NCBI GenBank assembly: GCA_900315245.1
Contig: OMYJ01000001.1
Location: 62,001 to 126,000 of the forward strand
Source: an uncultured Bacteroidales bacterium
GTDB taxonomy: Bacteria > Bacteroidota > Bacteroidia > Bacteroidales > WCHB1-69
Direction of reading: 5' to 3'
Length of the DNA stretch: 64,000 bases
The notes beneath the pieces were generated by a model. The model was not told where the DNA came from and did no database searches. It worked only from the letters and a program-made list of their open reading frames with translations. The position numbers and the translations under genes are program-made. Below, in pieces: positions 9,783 through 18,988 of this stretch (its first letter is position 1; every line of letters begins with the position of its first letter).

Positions 9783-11567
9783 TTATCCGATCGTCTTCGC
9801 AATCTTCTCAATGTTCAGACTTCTTGCCGAAGCATCGATAATATCCTTATAGATGCCGCCTTTCTTGTAGATTTCGTCGGGGTCGCCAGACTCCTCCACG
9901 CGACCGTCCTTGAGCGCGTAGATGTAGTCAGCGTCGATGATTTGCGAGATGCTGTGGGAGATGATGATGACGGTGCGGTCCTGCTTGATGGCATCAATGC
10001 TGTTCTTGATCTGCTCGGTGGCGATGGCGTCCAAGCTGGCGGTGGGCTCGTCCAAGAAGATGATGGGCGGGTTCTTGAGGAACATGCGGGCGATGGCCAC
10101 GCGCTGCTGCTGCCCACCGGAAAGGTCGGCGGCGTTGTGCGCGAATTGCTTCGGCAGCTCCATGACCTGGTCGTACAGGTGCGCCTTCTTCGCGGCCTCC
10201 ACCACCTCCTCGTGCGTGGCATCCGGGTTGCCGTAAAGGATGTTCTCCTCGATGGTGCCGTCGAAAATGTGGTTCTTCTGCAACACCAACCCGATGTTCT
10301 CGCGCAGGTAATGCGTGTCGTAATCGCGCAGATCGACCCCATCCAACGTGATGGTGCCCACCTGCGGCTCGTAGAACTTGTCTAACAGGTTGACAATCGT
10401 ACTCTTGCCTGCGCCCGACAGTCCGACCAACGCTGTGATCTTGCCCGGCTCGATCCGCATGTTGACACCGAACAACGCCTGCGTGCCGTTCGGGTAGGTG
10501 AAATCAACGCCCTTCAACTCGAAGTTGCCGTGAATAGGCTCCGGCTTGTACTCGCCCGACGGCTCGACCTCCTTCTCGGAGTTGAGGATGCCAAAGAAGC
10601 CTTCCGCGTAGATCAGCGCGTCGTTCACGTCGTCGAAGATGCGCTGCAGCTGCGTGATGGGCGCGATGACGTTGGTGAACAACATCACGTGGTACATGAT
10701 TTTACCGATGGTCATGCCGGGGTATTCGATGAGCACCAAGTAGGCGGTGAGGATGATGACCAGCACGGTGCCCACCTGCCGCACGAAGCTCTTGAGCCCG
10801 TTGTAGTAGAAGGCCACCTTGCGGGTCTTCATCTGGTTCTCCGTCACTTGGTTCTGGATATCCAACTGTTTCTGTCCTTCGATTTCCTCGCGGTTGAAAC
10901 TCTTGATGACGTTGATGGAGTCGATGATGTTCTTGATACCCTGACTTTTGGTCTCCAAATGGCTGCGCATCTCGCGTCGCCATCCCTTGAGTCGCCGCGC
11001 TTGCCGGTAAGTGATCCAGAAATAGACCGGCACGATGCCGAGGGCGACCAAACCGACATAGACGTTGGCCGCGAACATCAGGATGAGGGCGAGCAAGGCG
11101 CTGGTGAACAACGGCAGCAGGTCGATGAAAAAGTTCTGCACCGTGCGCGACAACGAGCTGACACCCTGATCGATACGCGCCTGCAGCTTGCCGGTGGCGT
11201 TGTCGCCCGAGTTGAAGAAGGCCATCTTGAAAGTGAGCACCTTCTCAATGACACTCTGCGCCAGGTCGCGGCTCACGTAAATCCGCATCCGCTCACCGAA
11301 ATAGTTCTGTGCAAAGGTGACGATTGCGGATAGCAACTCCTTGCCCAACAGCACGATGCTAATGATGGTCATAATTCGCGCCGCCTGACCCCATTGGAAG
11401 TTCGTGCCGATGAGCGCGTTGATGGCATCCACCGTCCGGTCGAGCACGATGGCGTTGACCTGCGCCATCAAGGACCCGACCAACGTGAGGATTAAGGTGA
11501 TGAGTACCAGCCATTTGTAAGGTTTCACAAACGGACGGAGGTTTTTGAAGAGTTGGAGGAGGTTCAT
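9783..11567 (-). CDS. ABC exporter, fused permease and ATPase (MsbA/lipid-drug type)
   Basis: This 594-residue half-transporter would dimerise in the inner membrane and export a hydrophobic substrate. Residues 1 to ~330 form a type I exporter membrane domain with about six helices. The ATPase domain follows, with Walker A GLSGAGKST, the signature LSGGQQQRVAIAR, Walker B IIFLDEPTASLD and a switch histidine in IIISHSIS. The architecture is that of MsbA or multidrug exporters; the substrate cannot be read from sequence. It is separated from rimO upstream by 93 bases holding a hairpin repeat, and converges on sprA. Confidence 0.88.
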   Translation of the reverse strand: MNLLQLFKNLRPFVKPYKWLVLITLILTLVGSLMAQVNAIVLDRTVDAINALIGTNFQWGQAARIMTIISIVLLGKELLSAIVTFAQNYFGERMRIYVSRDLAQSVIEKVLTFKMAFFNSGDNATGKLQARIDQGVSSLSRTVQNFFIDLLPLFTSALLALILMFAANVYVGLVALGIVPVYFWITYRQARRLKGWRREMRSHLETKSQGIKNIIDSINVIKSFNREEIEGQKQLDIQNQVTENQMKTRKVAFYYNGLKSFVRQVGTVLVIILTAYLVLIEYPGMTIGKIMYHVMLFTNVIAPITQLQRIFDDVNDALIYAEGFFGILNSEKEVEPSGEYKPEPIHGNFELKGVDFTYPNGTQALFGVNMRIEPGKITALVGLSGAGKSTIVNLLDKFYEPQVGTITLDGVDLRDYDTHYLRENIGLVLQKNHIFDGTIEENILYGNPDATHEEVVEAAKKAHLYDQVMELPKQFAHNAADLSGGQQQRVAIARMFLKNPPIIFLDEPTASLDAIATEQIKNSIDAIKQDRTVIIISHSISQIIDADYIYALKDGRVEESGDPDEIYKKGGIYKDIIDASARSLNIEKIAKTIG

Positions 11568-11607
11568 TTTAATGTAGAATTATGAATGTAGAATGAAAAA
11601 TAATCTC

Positions 11608-11632
11608 CTTAAGCAGCCCCGGCAGGGGCAAG
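11608..11632. repeat. Intergenic hairpin (GCCCC/GGGGC) with a CCTTAAGCAG flank
   Basis: CCTTAAGCAG is followed by the hairpin GCCCC-GGCA-GGGGC. The same ten-base flank precedes the GTCCC-GAA-GGGAC hairpin at 41.5 kb, so the two are probably copies of one repeat family. It is the only structure seen in the 93-base gap between rimO and the ABC gene, apart from a short word tract (ATGTAGAAT) at 11571-11596. Confidence 0.6.
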
Positions 11633-11660
11633 AGCTCGGTAGAAAAAGACATTTCGATTA

Positions 11661-12938
11661 TCAAACACCTACCGTTCCGAACAAATCATATTCCGCGGCG
11701 TCGGTGATTTCCACGTTGTAGAATTCGCCGATGGTGAGCGGTTGGGATTTGTCGATGAAGACGTCGTTATCGACATCGGGCGAGTCGAATTCGGTGCGGC
11801 CGATGTAGCAGTCGGGTTCCTCGCTGTCGATGAGCACTTTCATCGTGGTGCCGACGCGGGTCTGGTTGATCTCGTAGGAGATTTTCTCCTGCAGCTTCAT
11901 GATCTCGTTCACCCGTTTGTTCTTCTCGGAGGCTTTGATAGGGTCGCCAAGGTCGAAGGCGGGCGTGTCTTCCTCTTGCGAGTAGGCGAAAACCCCGAGC
12001 CGCTCGAAACGGTTGCGGCGCACGAACTCCACGAGTTCCTTGTGCTGCTCGCGGGTCTCGGTCGGATAGCCGGAGATCAGCGTGGTGCGCAGCGCGATGC
12101 CGGGAATCGTCTCGCGGATGCGGGCGATGAGGTCGTAGATGTAAGCCGAGCTACCGCCACGACGCATACTCTGCAGGATGTCGTCGCTCACATGCTGGAA
12201 TGGGATGTCCAAATAACGGCAGTATTGCGGGTACTGTTTCATCACCTCTAAAATCTCATAGGGGAAGTTCAGCGGGTAGGCGTAATGCAGTCGAATCCAT
12301 TGGATACCATTCACTTGTGCAAGCTTGTCCATCAGGTCGGCGAGTTCGCGCTTGCCGCTGCGGTCGATGCCGTAGTAGGTGAGGTCCTGGGCGATCAGCA
12401 TCAGCTCCTTAACCCCTTGGTCGGCAAGACGTTGCGCTTCATCTACCAAAAGCGGGATCGGTTTGGAGACCTGCCGGTCGCGGATGAGCGGGATAGAGCA
12501 GTAGGAGCACTGGTGGTCACAACCCTCGGAGATTTTGAGGTAAGCGTAGTGCCGCGGGGTCGAGAGCATCCGGTCCGCTGTGTTAAGTAGTTGGAAATCG
12601 GGGGATTCCAACAGCTTCGGCAGTTCCGCGAAGGTGAAGAAGCCATCCACTTCGGGCAGCGCCTCCTGCAATTCCGCCATATTGCGCTGCACAAGGCATC
12701 CCACCACATATAACTTCTTGATCTGACGACGTTTCTTGCGCTCAATCTGATTCAGAATTTCGTTCACGGATTCTTCCCGCGCATCGTGGATGAAGCTGCA
12801 TGTGTTGATGATCACGATGTCAGACTTCTGCGCGCTTTCGTAATAGAGTTCATGGCCGTTGCGATGTAGTTGCGCGGCCATAACTTCCGAATCCACAATG
12901 TTCTTGGAACAACCTAAGGTGATGATGTTTATCGTCAT
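11661..12938 (-). CDS. rimO: Ribosomal protein uS12 methylthiotransferase RimO
   Basis: RimO is a radical SAM enzyme that adds a methylthio group to an aspartate of ribosomal protein S12. The 425-residue product has the N-terminal methylthiotransferase domain beginning MTINIITLGCSKN, the radical SAM cluster motif CDHQCSYC, and a C-terminal TRAM-like segment ending DLFGTVGV. The frame is open 15 codons further upstream, but the chosen ATG gives the family N-terminus and lies 19 bases after a -7 box that the longer form would overlap. Confidence 0.93.
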   Translation of the reverse strand: MTINIITLGCSKNIVDSEVMAAQLHRNGHELYYESAQKSDIVIINTCSFIHDAREESVNEILNQIERKKRRQIKKLYVVGCLVQRNMAELQEALPEVDGFFTFAELPKLLESPDFQLLNTADRMLSTPRHYAYLKISEGCDHQCSYCSIPLIRDRQVSKPIPLLVDEAQRLADQGVKELMLIAQDLTYYGIDRSGKRELADLMDKLAQVNGIQWIRLHYAYPLNFPYEILEVMKQYPQYCRYLDIPFQHVSDDILQSMRRGGSSAYIYDLIARIRETIPGIALRTTLISGYPTETREQHKELVEFVRRNRFERLGVFAYSQEEDTPAFDLGDPIKASEKNKRVNEIMKLQEKISYEINQTRVGTTMKVLIDSEEPDCYIGRTEFDSPDVDNDVFIDKSQPLTIGEFYNVEITDAAEYDLFGTVGV

Positions 12939-12957
12939 AGATTCAAATTTCAATCTG

Positions 12958-12965
12958 CAAAGATA
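12958..12965 (-). promoter_or_regulatory. -7 box of the rimO promoter
   Basis: TATCTTTG on the minus strand ends 19 bases before the rimO ATG. It immediately abuts the U-run of the terminator of the upstream lipoprotein gene, so one short stretch ends one transcript and starts the next. Confidence 0.7.
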
Positions 12966-12966
12966 C

Positions 12967-12996
12967 AAAAAAAGCCGCGGCACTTACACCGCGGCT
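12967..12996 (-). terminator. Rho-independent terminator of the small lipoprotein pair
   Basis: On the minus strand AGCCGCGG and CCGCGGCT form a perfect 8-bp GC-rich stem with an 8-base loop, followed directly by a run of seven T. It lies 22 bases after the stop of the 72-residue lipoprotein. Confidence 0.9.
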
Positions 12997-13017
12997 GAGT
13001 TTGTTTTATCAAAAGAT

Positions 13018-13236
13018 TTACTTACTTGTACACTCGAGACCGTTCTTTTTGCCGTCAATCATGACGTAAGTATTCATGTCAGAGCATTTCTTGTAGGAAT
13101 CTTTATCCAATTCCAGTTCTGTAGGGTTGGAAGCAACACCCATGATGTAGGTTTTGCATTCACATTTCTTGTTGCAAGAAGTTGCAAGGCCGGCCAGCAT
13201 TAACGTGGCAGCACAAATAACCATGATTTTTTTCAT
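13018..13236 (-). CDS. Small cysteine-rich lipoprotein (72 aa)
   Basis: I do not recognise a named family. The product has a lipoprotein signal peptide with lipobox LATSC (Cys21), then a tight cysteine cluster C-NKK-C-E-C and two more cysteines (KKCSDM, GLEC). It is paralogous to the next gene (13280-13519): both have a lipid-anchor Cys followed by KCEC, a glycine-containing middle, a Cys-x-x-(Met/Phe) segment and an end like GKxGLEC. No promoter of its own was found in the 43-base gap, so it probably shares the upstream transcript, and it is followed by a clear terminator. Confidence 0.75.
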   Translation of the reverse strand: MKKIMVICAATLMLAGLATSCNKKCECKTYIMGVASNPTELELDKDSYKKCSDMNTYVMIDGKKNGLECTSK

Positions 13237-13279
13237 AATAATAATTTTTAGGGGTTAATATGATTTGGTTTACATTTAT

Positions 13280-13519
13280 CTATTCAGATTGGAACGAATT
13301 TTTTTTCACACATTCCAAACCCATTTTTCCGTATGGAGTCTCCACAACGGAGCTGAACTCTTCACAAGATTGCCCTTGGGCCACTTCAGTGGAAGAACCG
13401 ACAGCGGCACCATTTTCGTACAACGTGCACTCACACTTGCTACTACAAGAAATTGCCATTACTGACACTAAAAACAACAATAGTGCAATACCTTGTGACG
13501 ATTTAATTATCTTCATCAT
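13280..13519 (-). CDS. Small cysteine-rich lipoprotein (79 aa), paralogue of 13018-13236
   Basis: No named family is recognised. The signal peptide ends in a lipobox-like VMAISC, and the mature part starts C-SSK-C-E-C, matching the neighbouring paralogue, with two further cysteines in QSCEEF and GLEC. The open frame extends nine codons upstream, but those codons lie in the -7 box (13540-13547), so the start is one of the two adjacent ATGs at 13519 and 13516. The even spacing of five conserved cysteines suggests a disulfide-linked or metal-binding small fold at the cell surface or in the periplasm; this is inference. Confidence 0.72.
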   Translation of the reverse strand: MMKIIKSSQGIALLLFLVSVMAISCSSKCECTLYENGAAVGSSTEVAQGQSCEEFSSVVETPYGKMGLECVKKNSFQSE

Positions 13520-13539
13520 AGTTGTTATAAATTCGGCTG

Positions 13540-13547
13540 CAAACATA
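13540..13547 (-). promoter_or_regulatory. -7 box for the small lipoprotein pair
   Basis: TATGTTTG on the minus strand ends 20 bases before the ATG at 13519. It faces away from the + strand promoter at 13596, giving a compact divergent promoter region. Confidence 0.65.
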
Positions 13548-13595
13548 CACTTTTTATTTAAACAACACCATCGAAGAATGTTTCAATGTTTTTTG

Positions 13596-13603
13596 TATTT
13601 TTG
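13596..13603 (+). promoter_or_regulatory. -7 box for the lipoprotein at 13633
   Basis: TATTTTTG fits TAnnTTTG and ends 29 bases before the ATG. Confidence 0.65.
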
Positions 13604-13632
13604 CCATTTGAAAAATCAAAAAAATTAAGCAA

Positions 13633-14070
13633 ATGAAAAAACTTGTTATTGTTATTTTCGCTGCAGTTCTGGCACTCACCTCCTGCAACAGCACAAATCC
13701 TTACGCTGGCAAATATTCAGGAACATTCACCTTTGTCACCAACAACATTTCCAAAAACGGCAATTTGCGGTTGGTTTCCAACCCTTTGACTTCCGGTCTG
13801 TTGGTTTATGGTGTGGTTCCGATTAATCCGGTCTCATCCAATGTTTATATTTCGAATGAGAACAATGCAGAGCTTATAACCCAACTTCTGCAATACGTCG
13901 GCAACCAAAACAACATCTACAATGCCGCGACCGAACAAATCAAAAACGTGAGAGTGGAAGCCACATTTGAGGGTAACACGGTGTATCTGGATATGTTTTA
14001 CGAAGTGGCGCTGATAAGCAACCTGCTCCAGACTCGTGTAAGTATTGTCAAATTTACGGGTACGAAATAA
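13633..14070 (+). CDS. Lipoprotein of unknown function (145 aa)
   Basis: Family not recognised. The protein starts with a lipoprotein signal peptide and lipobox LTSC (Cys18). The mature part begins NPYAGKYSGTFTFVT and continues with short alternating hydrophobic strands, compatible with a small lipocalin-like or beta-sandwich fold. It is followed after 14 bases by the MORN-repeat gene, so the two probably form an operon from the promoter at 13596. Confidence 0.7.
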   Translation: MKKLVIVIFAAVLALTSCNSTNPYAGKYSGTFTFVTNNISKNGNLRLVSNPLTSGLLVYGVVPINPVSSNVYISNENNAELITQLLQYVGNQNNIYNAATEQIKNVRVEATFEGNTVYLDMFYEVALISNLLQTRVSIVKFTGTK

Positions 14071-14084
14071 TCATTCCAACCCCC

Positions 14085-15587
14085 ATGTTGAAGAAGTGGA
14101 CTCTTGGGCTGATTCTCCTAATAGGAGTGGTGTTCTGTCAAGCTCAGGATTCCACTTTTTTACCTGATTACAAAGTATTTTACTACCCATCCGGTATAAA
14201 ATCCAGCGAAGGCCGCCTCGTGGATGGCAAACCCGACGGCTGGTGGAAATCCTACAATGAGAAAGGAGTTCTCATTTCCGAAGGAAACCGAAAAAATTTC
14301 CTCCTCGACAGTCTTTGGACCTTTTATAACGATGACGCTTCCATTCGGATGAAAGTGCGTTACAAAGAGGACAAAAAAGAAGGTGAACAGACTGTCTATC
14401 AGAAAGATGAATACACTGTAACAACATGGCACGAAGATACGATAGTCGGCAGCGTGAACACTTTTGGTCGGAACAATGTGTTGAAAAAGACCGTTCCGTA
14501 CATGAATGGTCTTCCGCACGGACTTGCCAAAGAGTTCAATGACACCGGCTTGGTGATGGCCGTCACCAAATACTACCGCGGGGTGCGCAGCCGCCGGGAG
14601 GTGGTCAACCGCACCGACAAATTCGGCCTCAAGCAGGGCAGTTGGAAATACTTCTGGGACAACGGCAACCTGCGGCTCGAAGGGCAATACCTCAATGACA
14701 AAAAGCACGGTTTTTTTAAGTATTACGACGAAAACGGCGACTTTCTCTATGTGGAGAAATACGAAAACGACCAATTAGTGAAAGATGCCAAAGAGACAAA
14801 AGAGCTGGAGCGGCGGAAGACCTACCACCCTAACGGACAGGTGGCTATCTCCGCCACCTACTACAACGGGCTCCCTGACGGGGTGCGCCGCGATTTCGAC
14901 TCCACCGGCAAAATCACAAATGGTTACCTCTATGAAGAGGGCTGGCTACGTTTTGAAGGCATCACCGACCTGAACGGACTAAGACAGGGACTTTGGAAAG
15001 AGTACTACCCCACCGGCGAATTGCGCTCCAAAGGCAAGTACAAAAACTCCAAACCCATTGGGGAATGGGAATTCTATTTCCCTGACAAAACTATTGAAAT
15101 CATCGGCAGTTACAATTCCAAAGGACAGAAAATCGGAGAATGGTTCTGGTTCTACCAAACTGGAGACACCATGACTGTGGCCAACTATGAAGACGGGGAA
15201 CTGGAAGGGCGCTATGTGGAATATGATGAAGAAGGGGTAGTACTCACCCAAGGACTTTATTCTTCCGGATATGAAGAAGGGGTTTGGACATATCGTAACG
15301 GATCAGCCATCGAGACAGGACGTTACGAAGGAGGTTTGCGCGAAGGGACTTGGAAGACATGGTTCGAGAGTGGCAAAATCGCGTCCGAAATCCAATATTC
15401 TGAAAATTTGATGGACGGAAAATATACTTTATACTGGGAAAATGGTAACGTCCGTTTTACCGGGAAATATGAAAACGGCTTGCAAGAAGGCATTTGGCAA
15501 CTTTATAACGAAGAAGGCATTTTGTCCATAACTACCTTATTCAAAGAGGGTAAGGAATTAAAATGGAACAATTATACAATAAAATAA
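14085..15587 (+). CDS. Secreted MORN/YwqK-type repeat protein (500 aa)
   Basis: After a signal peptide (residues 1-21, ending CQAQ) nearly the whole protein is a tandem array of more than a dozen units of ~23 residues built on patterns such as ENGNVRFTGKYENG and DGWWKSYNEKG, with recurring G-x-W/L and aromatic positions. This is the MORN-like repeat found in YwqK-type antitoxin-fold proteins. In Bacteroidetes such proteins are common at the envelope and their role is mostly unknown; the antitoxin label of the family should not be taken as function here. It is the second gene after the promoter at 13596. Confidence 0.8.
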   Translation: MLKKWTLGLILLIGVVFCQAQDSTFLPDYKVFYYPSGIKSSEGRLVDGKPDGWWKSYNEKGVLISEGNRKNFLLDSLWTFYNDDASIRMKVRYKEDKKEGEQTVYQKDEYTVTTWHEDTIVGSVNTFGRNNVLKKTVPYMNGLPHGLAKEFNDTGLVMAVTKYYRGVRSRREVVNRTDKFGLKQGSWKYFWDNGNLRLEGQYLNDKKHGFFKYYDENGDFLYVEKYENDQLVKDAKETKELERRKTYHPNGQVAISATYYNGLPDGVRRDFDSTGKITNGYLYEEGWLRFEGITDLNGLRQGLWKEYYPTGELRSKGKYKNSKPIGEWEFYFPDKTIEIIGSYNSKGQKIGEWFWFYQTGDTMTVANYEDGELEGRYVEYDEEGVVLTQGLYSSGYEEGVWTYRNGSAIETGRYEGGLREGTWKTWFESGKIASEIQYSENLMDGKYTLYWENGNVRFTGKYENGLQEGIWQLYNEEGILSITTLFKEGKELKWNNYTIK

Positions 15588-15610
15588 TAGGGACCACGTT
15601 AAAAAAATCG

Positions 15611-15618
15611 TATCTTTG
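15611..15618 (+). promoter_or_regulatory. -7 box of the mltD-like gene, with an unusually long leader
   Basis: TATCTTTG fits the consensus but lies 108 bases before the ATG at 15727, much further than most promoters here. The AT-rich leader can form a weak stem (GATGT/ACATC around 15674-15696). No closer -7 box was seen. Confidence 0.55.
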
Positions 15619-15726
15619 TGGCCTCAAATTTCAATCTGTTTGATTATATTAAGAAAAACAGGTGAAATTTTTTTGATGTCAAGAAACCTTAACATCTTGA
15701 TATTTATTATTTTATAAGTTTTGAAT

Positions 15727-17355
15727 ATGAGATTTAGAATATTGATTTTTGCTATATTGTGTGGATTTGCATGGAATCTGAACGCGCAACCGGAAAGCCT
15801 GTCCGCGCCCGATTCCTCCTCCACCAATACTGCTCAAGAGAGTTTGGAGATTTTCACCCGCAACGAGATCCGTCTGATGGACTCCCTGCTGAATGTCTGG
15901 TACGTGAAACGCGACCTCGCCTCCCAAAACTCCGTACTTTCCAAACTGACAGATGACACGACCAAGTATGACAACAATGATTCTTTGATTTTCAAGCGTT
16001 TGAGCGCGATTGAAACCCCGATTCAGGTGGCTTACAATGACAAAGTGAAACGCTTTATCGAACTTTATTCCGTCCAGCGCCAACGCAGTTCGTCAGTAAT
16101 TCTGGGTTTGGCCCAATACTATTATCCGTGGATGAAGGCTATTTTTGACAAATACGACCTTCCTGAAGAGTTAGTCTATATCACCATAATCGAATCAGCA
16201 CTGAATCCGACCGCGGTGTCTCCTGCGGGTGCAACTGGCATCTGGCAATTCATGTACGGCACCGGAAAATTGTACGGTTTGGAAGCGACATCTTACGTGG
16301 ATGACCGCCGTGACCCCTACAAAGCCACCGATGCTGCTGCAAGGCATTTCCGTGACCTATACAACATATTCGGGGACTGGGGTTTGGCTATTTCCGCCTA
16401 CAACTGTGGCGCCGGCAACGTGCGTAAAGCTATCCAACGCTCCGGCGGCAAAACCGATTTTTGGAGCGTCTGCAACTATCTTCCCCGAGAAACCCAGAAC
16501 TACTTCCCCGCTTTCATCGGTGCCATGTACATGATGACCTATCATAATCTTTATGGCATTCAACCCGCAAAAATCACCATTCCTTCGGACGTGGACACCA
16601 TCATGATCCAAAAGGAAACACATTTCCAACAGATCGCCAACGTCTTGGGCATCAGCTACGACGAAATCAAATCGCTCAATCCGCAATACAAAAAGGACAT
16701 TATCCCGGCCTTTAACCAGCCCATGCCAGTGCGGCTCCGCTCCAACGATATCCTGCGCTACATCGCCATGGCTGACTCTATCCCCAACTATAACTACGAC
16801 ACATACTTCAATCCGACTAAAAACCTGAACCTTGTGGCTGAAAACAGCACCGTGTCCGATGATGGAATGATGCTTGTACAAAAGACCCCAAACAAATACC
16901 ATGTGGTCAGGAAAGGTGAAACATTGGGCAAAATCGCAGCAAAATACCATACTAGTGTCAATAATCTGAAATCGATGAACCACTTGCGCAGCACCAATCT
17001 GCGTGTCGGACAAAAGCTCATAGTGAAGAAGGGCACCACGATGAAGGTCCCCAATCCTAATTACAAACCAACTGCCCAAGACACCACGAAAACGATTGCA
17101 AACAACACGTCAACTGATTCTGCGACAACGAAATGCGACACCATAGGCGGTCCCGTGCCTGCCCAACCGAAACCTGAAATCAAGCCAGTTCAACAACAAA
17201 TAAACTACACTTCTTACACCATCCGTCAAGGAGACACGCTTTCGTCTATTGCCCGACGCTACGGTACTACCGCCAACGATATTGCCCAATACAATCACCT
17301 TGCCAACAAGGATGCCATCAAGATCGGCCAAAAGCTGAAAATCCCCAAAAAGTAA
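15727..17355 (+). CDS. mltD: Membrane-bound lytic murein transglycosylase D-like protein with two LysM domains
   Basis: This 542-residue protein should cleave the peptidoglycan glycan strand to give anhydromuropeptides in the periplasm. It has a signal peptide (about residues 1-21), then an SLT (GH23) domain at about residues 115-240 with the catalytic glutamate in IIESALNP (near residue 155), the motif GATGIWQFM, and AYNCGAGNV. Two LysM peptidoglycan-binding repeats follow (about 391-436 and 496-541), each with the [KQ]GETL/GDTL signature. A TTG two codons upstream is also in frame, but the ATG is preferred. The domain order matches MltD; it lacks an obvious lipobox. Confidence 0.9.
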   Translation: MRFRILIFAILCGFAWNLNAQPESLSAPDSSSTNTAQESLEIFTRNEIRLMDSLLNVWYVKRDLASQNSVLSKLTDDTTKYDNNDSLIFKRLSAIETPIQVAYNDKVKRFIELYSVQRQRSSSVILGLAQYYYPWMKAIFDKYDLPEELVYITIIESALNPTAVSPAGATGIWQFMYGTGKLYGLEATSYVDDRRDPYKATDAAARHFRDLYNIFGDWGLAISAYNCGAGNVRKAIQRSGGKTDFWSVCNYLPRETQNYFPAFIGAMYMMTYHNLYGIQPAKITIPSDVDTIMIQKETHFQQIANVLGISYDEIKSLNPQYKKDIIPAFNQPMPVRLRSNDILRYIAMADSIPNYNYDTYFNPTKNLNLVAENSTVSDDGMMLVQKTPNKYHVVRKGETLGKIAAKYHTSVNNLKSMNHLRSTNLRVGQKLIVKKGTTMKVPNPNYKPTAQDTTKTIANNTSTDSATTKCDTIGGPVPAQPKPEIKPVQQQINYTSYTIRQGDTLSSIARRYGTTANDIAQYNHLANKDAIKIGQKLKIPKK

Positions 17356-17427
17356 CACTTGTCTGACGGTTTTGCCGTCTGCAGAGACGATGTGCACCTC
17401 TCCTCTACCGGAAAATTCAGAGCAAAA

Positions 17428-18951
17428 ATGGGCATAGTCATTAAACAGAGCATCAAAGGCACGATAGTCAACTACGTGGGAATAGCCATCGGCTTCATCA
17501 CCACGTTTTTTATTGTCACCAAGTATCTGACGCAGGAGGAAATCGGCCTCACCCGCGTGATGATTGACGCCGCGATTCTCTTTGCCAGCTTTGCCCAACT
17601 CGGCACCAGCTCGTCAATTATTCGTTTCTTCCCCTATTTCAAAGATGAAAACGAGAGTCATCACGGTTTCTTTTTCTGGACTCTTATTGTTCCAATTGTC
17701 GGCTTTCTTCTTTTTCTAATCGTGGCCAAATGTCTGGAAGGCACTATTATACACACTTTCTCAAAAAACTCCGAACTTTTTGTCCATTATTATAGGTTCG
17801 TCTTCCCGCTGTCCCTGTTCATGCTCTATCAGACAGTGTTCGAGGCCAACGCCAACGTGTTGATGCGCATCGTGGTACCGAAATTTGTGCGTGAAGTGGG
17901 TGTGCGCGTCGGTCTTCTGCTGTCATATTTACTATACGGCTACTGGCATGTCATTGATCTGGACGGCCTTGTGGTGGGCATGTGTATCACCTACCTCCTT
18001 GCTGCACTAATTGATTTTTTCTACCTTCTGTCGTTGAGCAAAATCTCATTCAAACCTGATTTCAAGATATTTACCAAACCTTTGCTAAAAGACATTGGTT
18101 TCTACACCTTATTCCTGTTGCTGAACGCCGTCACGGTAAATGTGATGCCGCTGCTGAACACTTTTTTCGTCAGCGCTGGCATGGGGCTCACATTCACAGG
18201 CATTTACGCCATCGCGAACTACATTGCCACAGTGGTTGAGGTGCCGAACCGGTCACTCAATGCCATCGTGCAGCCGGAGATTTCTGAATCCATCAAAAAC
18301 AACGACATAGACAGAGCCGAAACACTATGTAAATCAGTTTCTTTGCATCTGATGTTATCCAGTGCACTCATCTTTTTATTCATTTGGATAAACATTGACG
18401 CGCTTTTCGTGTTGCTGCCCAATGGCGAAATGTATGAGGCGGGGAAAAGTGTGGTGCTGATTCTCGGCTTCGCCAAGTTTTTCAATTCCACCCTATTTGT
18501 CAGTTCAAGCGCATTGAATTACTCCAAATATTACTATTGGTCGCTGGTGTTTACAGTCATGCTTACCACTATGGCCGTTTTACTAAACGTATTGCTAATT
18601 CCACGATATGGGATGAACGGCGCTTCCCTGTCACATCTGATTTCCTACCTGACCTTTTACCTATGTTTGCTGTTAGTGGTTCGTGTGAAACTGAATATCA
18701 ATATATTATCAGCAGCGCAGCTCAAAGTGATTGCCTTAGTCGCCGGATTGTTGTTGTTGAATTTTGGATGGGTACGGATAATTGCACCTCTTTTCATGAA
18801 ACTGCCATTTTCCATAACTGCCAATGCAATAGTGGATGCGACGGTCAAAAGCGTCTTTTTGATGTTGGTCACCGTGGTTGTGTGCTATTTCTGGCACATT
18901 TCGGAAGACATCAACCGACTGATCCGAAAGATGTTGAGAATTAGGGATTAG
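17428..18951 (+). CDS. Polysaccharide/lipid-linked oligosaccharide flippase (Wzx/MATE-like)
   Basis: This 507-residue protein is almost wholly hydrophobic, with about 12-14 predicted helices. It begins MGIVIKQSIKGTIVNYVGI, typical of the PST/Wzx family that flips lipid-linked oligosaccharides across the inner membrane. The open frame reaches back to a TTG at 17359, but that extension is polar and the ATG at 17428 gives the family N-terminus. The 72-base gap after mltD holds a weak hairpin (GACGG/CCGTC). No glycosyltransferases adjoin it, so the glycan it carries is unknown. Confidence 0.8.
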   Translation: MGIVIKQSIKGTIVNYVGIAIGFITTFFIVTKYLTQEEIGLTRVMIDAAILFASFAQLGTSSSIIRFFPYFKDENESHHGFFFWTLIVPIVGFLLFLIVAKCLEGTIIHTFSKNSELFVHYYRFVFPLSLFMLYQTVFEANANVLMRIVVPKFVREVGVRVGLLLSYLLYGYWHVIDLDGLVVGMCITYLLAALIDFFYLLSLSKISFKPDFKIFTKPLLKDIGFYTLFLLLNAVTVNVMPLLNTFFVSAGMGLTFTGIYAIANYIATVVEVPNRSLNAIVQPEISESIKNNDIDRAETLCKSVSLHLMLSSALIFLFIWINIDALFVLLPNGEMYEAGKSVVLILGFAKFFNSTLFVSSSALNYSKYYYWSLVFTVMLTTMAVLLNVLLIPRYGMNGASLSHLISYLTFYLCLLLVVRVKLNINILSAAQLKVIALVAGLLLLNFGWVRIIAPLFMKLPFSITANAIVDATVKSVFLMLVTVVVCYFWHISEDINRLIRKMLRIRD

Positions 18952-18988
18952 CTTCTGGTGTTGGCTATTAGCTTGTTACTGTTTGCCT

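Noticed and set aside
10530..11333. A 267-codon + strand frame opposite the ABC exporter
   Set aside because: It is a composition-driven shadow of the exporter with runs of HH, EE and VV; no family resemblance.
17359..17427. Upstream extension of the flippase gene to a TTG start
   Set aside because: The extra residues are polar and would precede the first membrane helix in an atypical way; the ATG at 17428 fits the family start.
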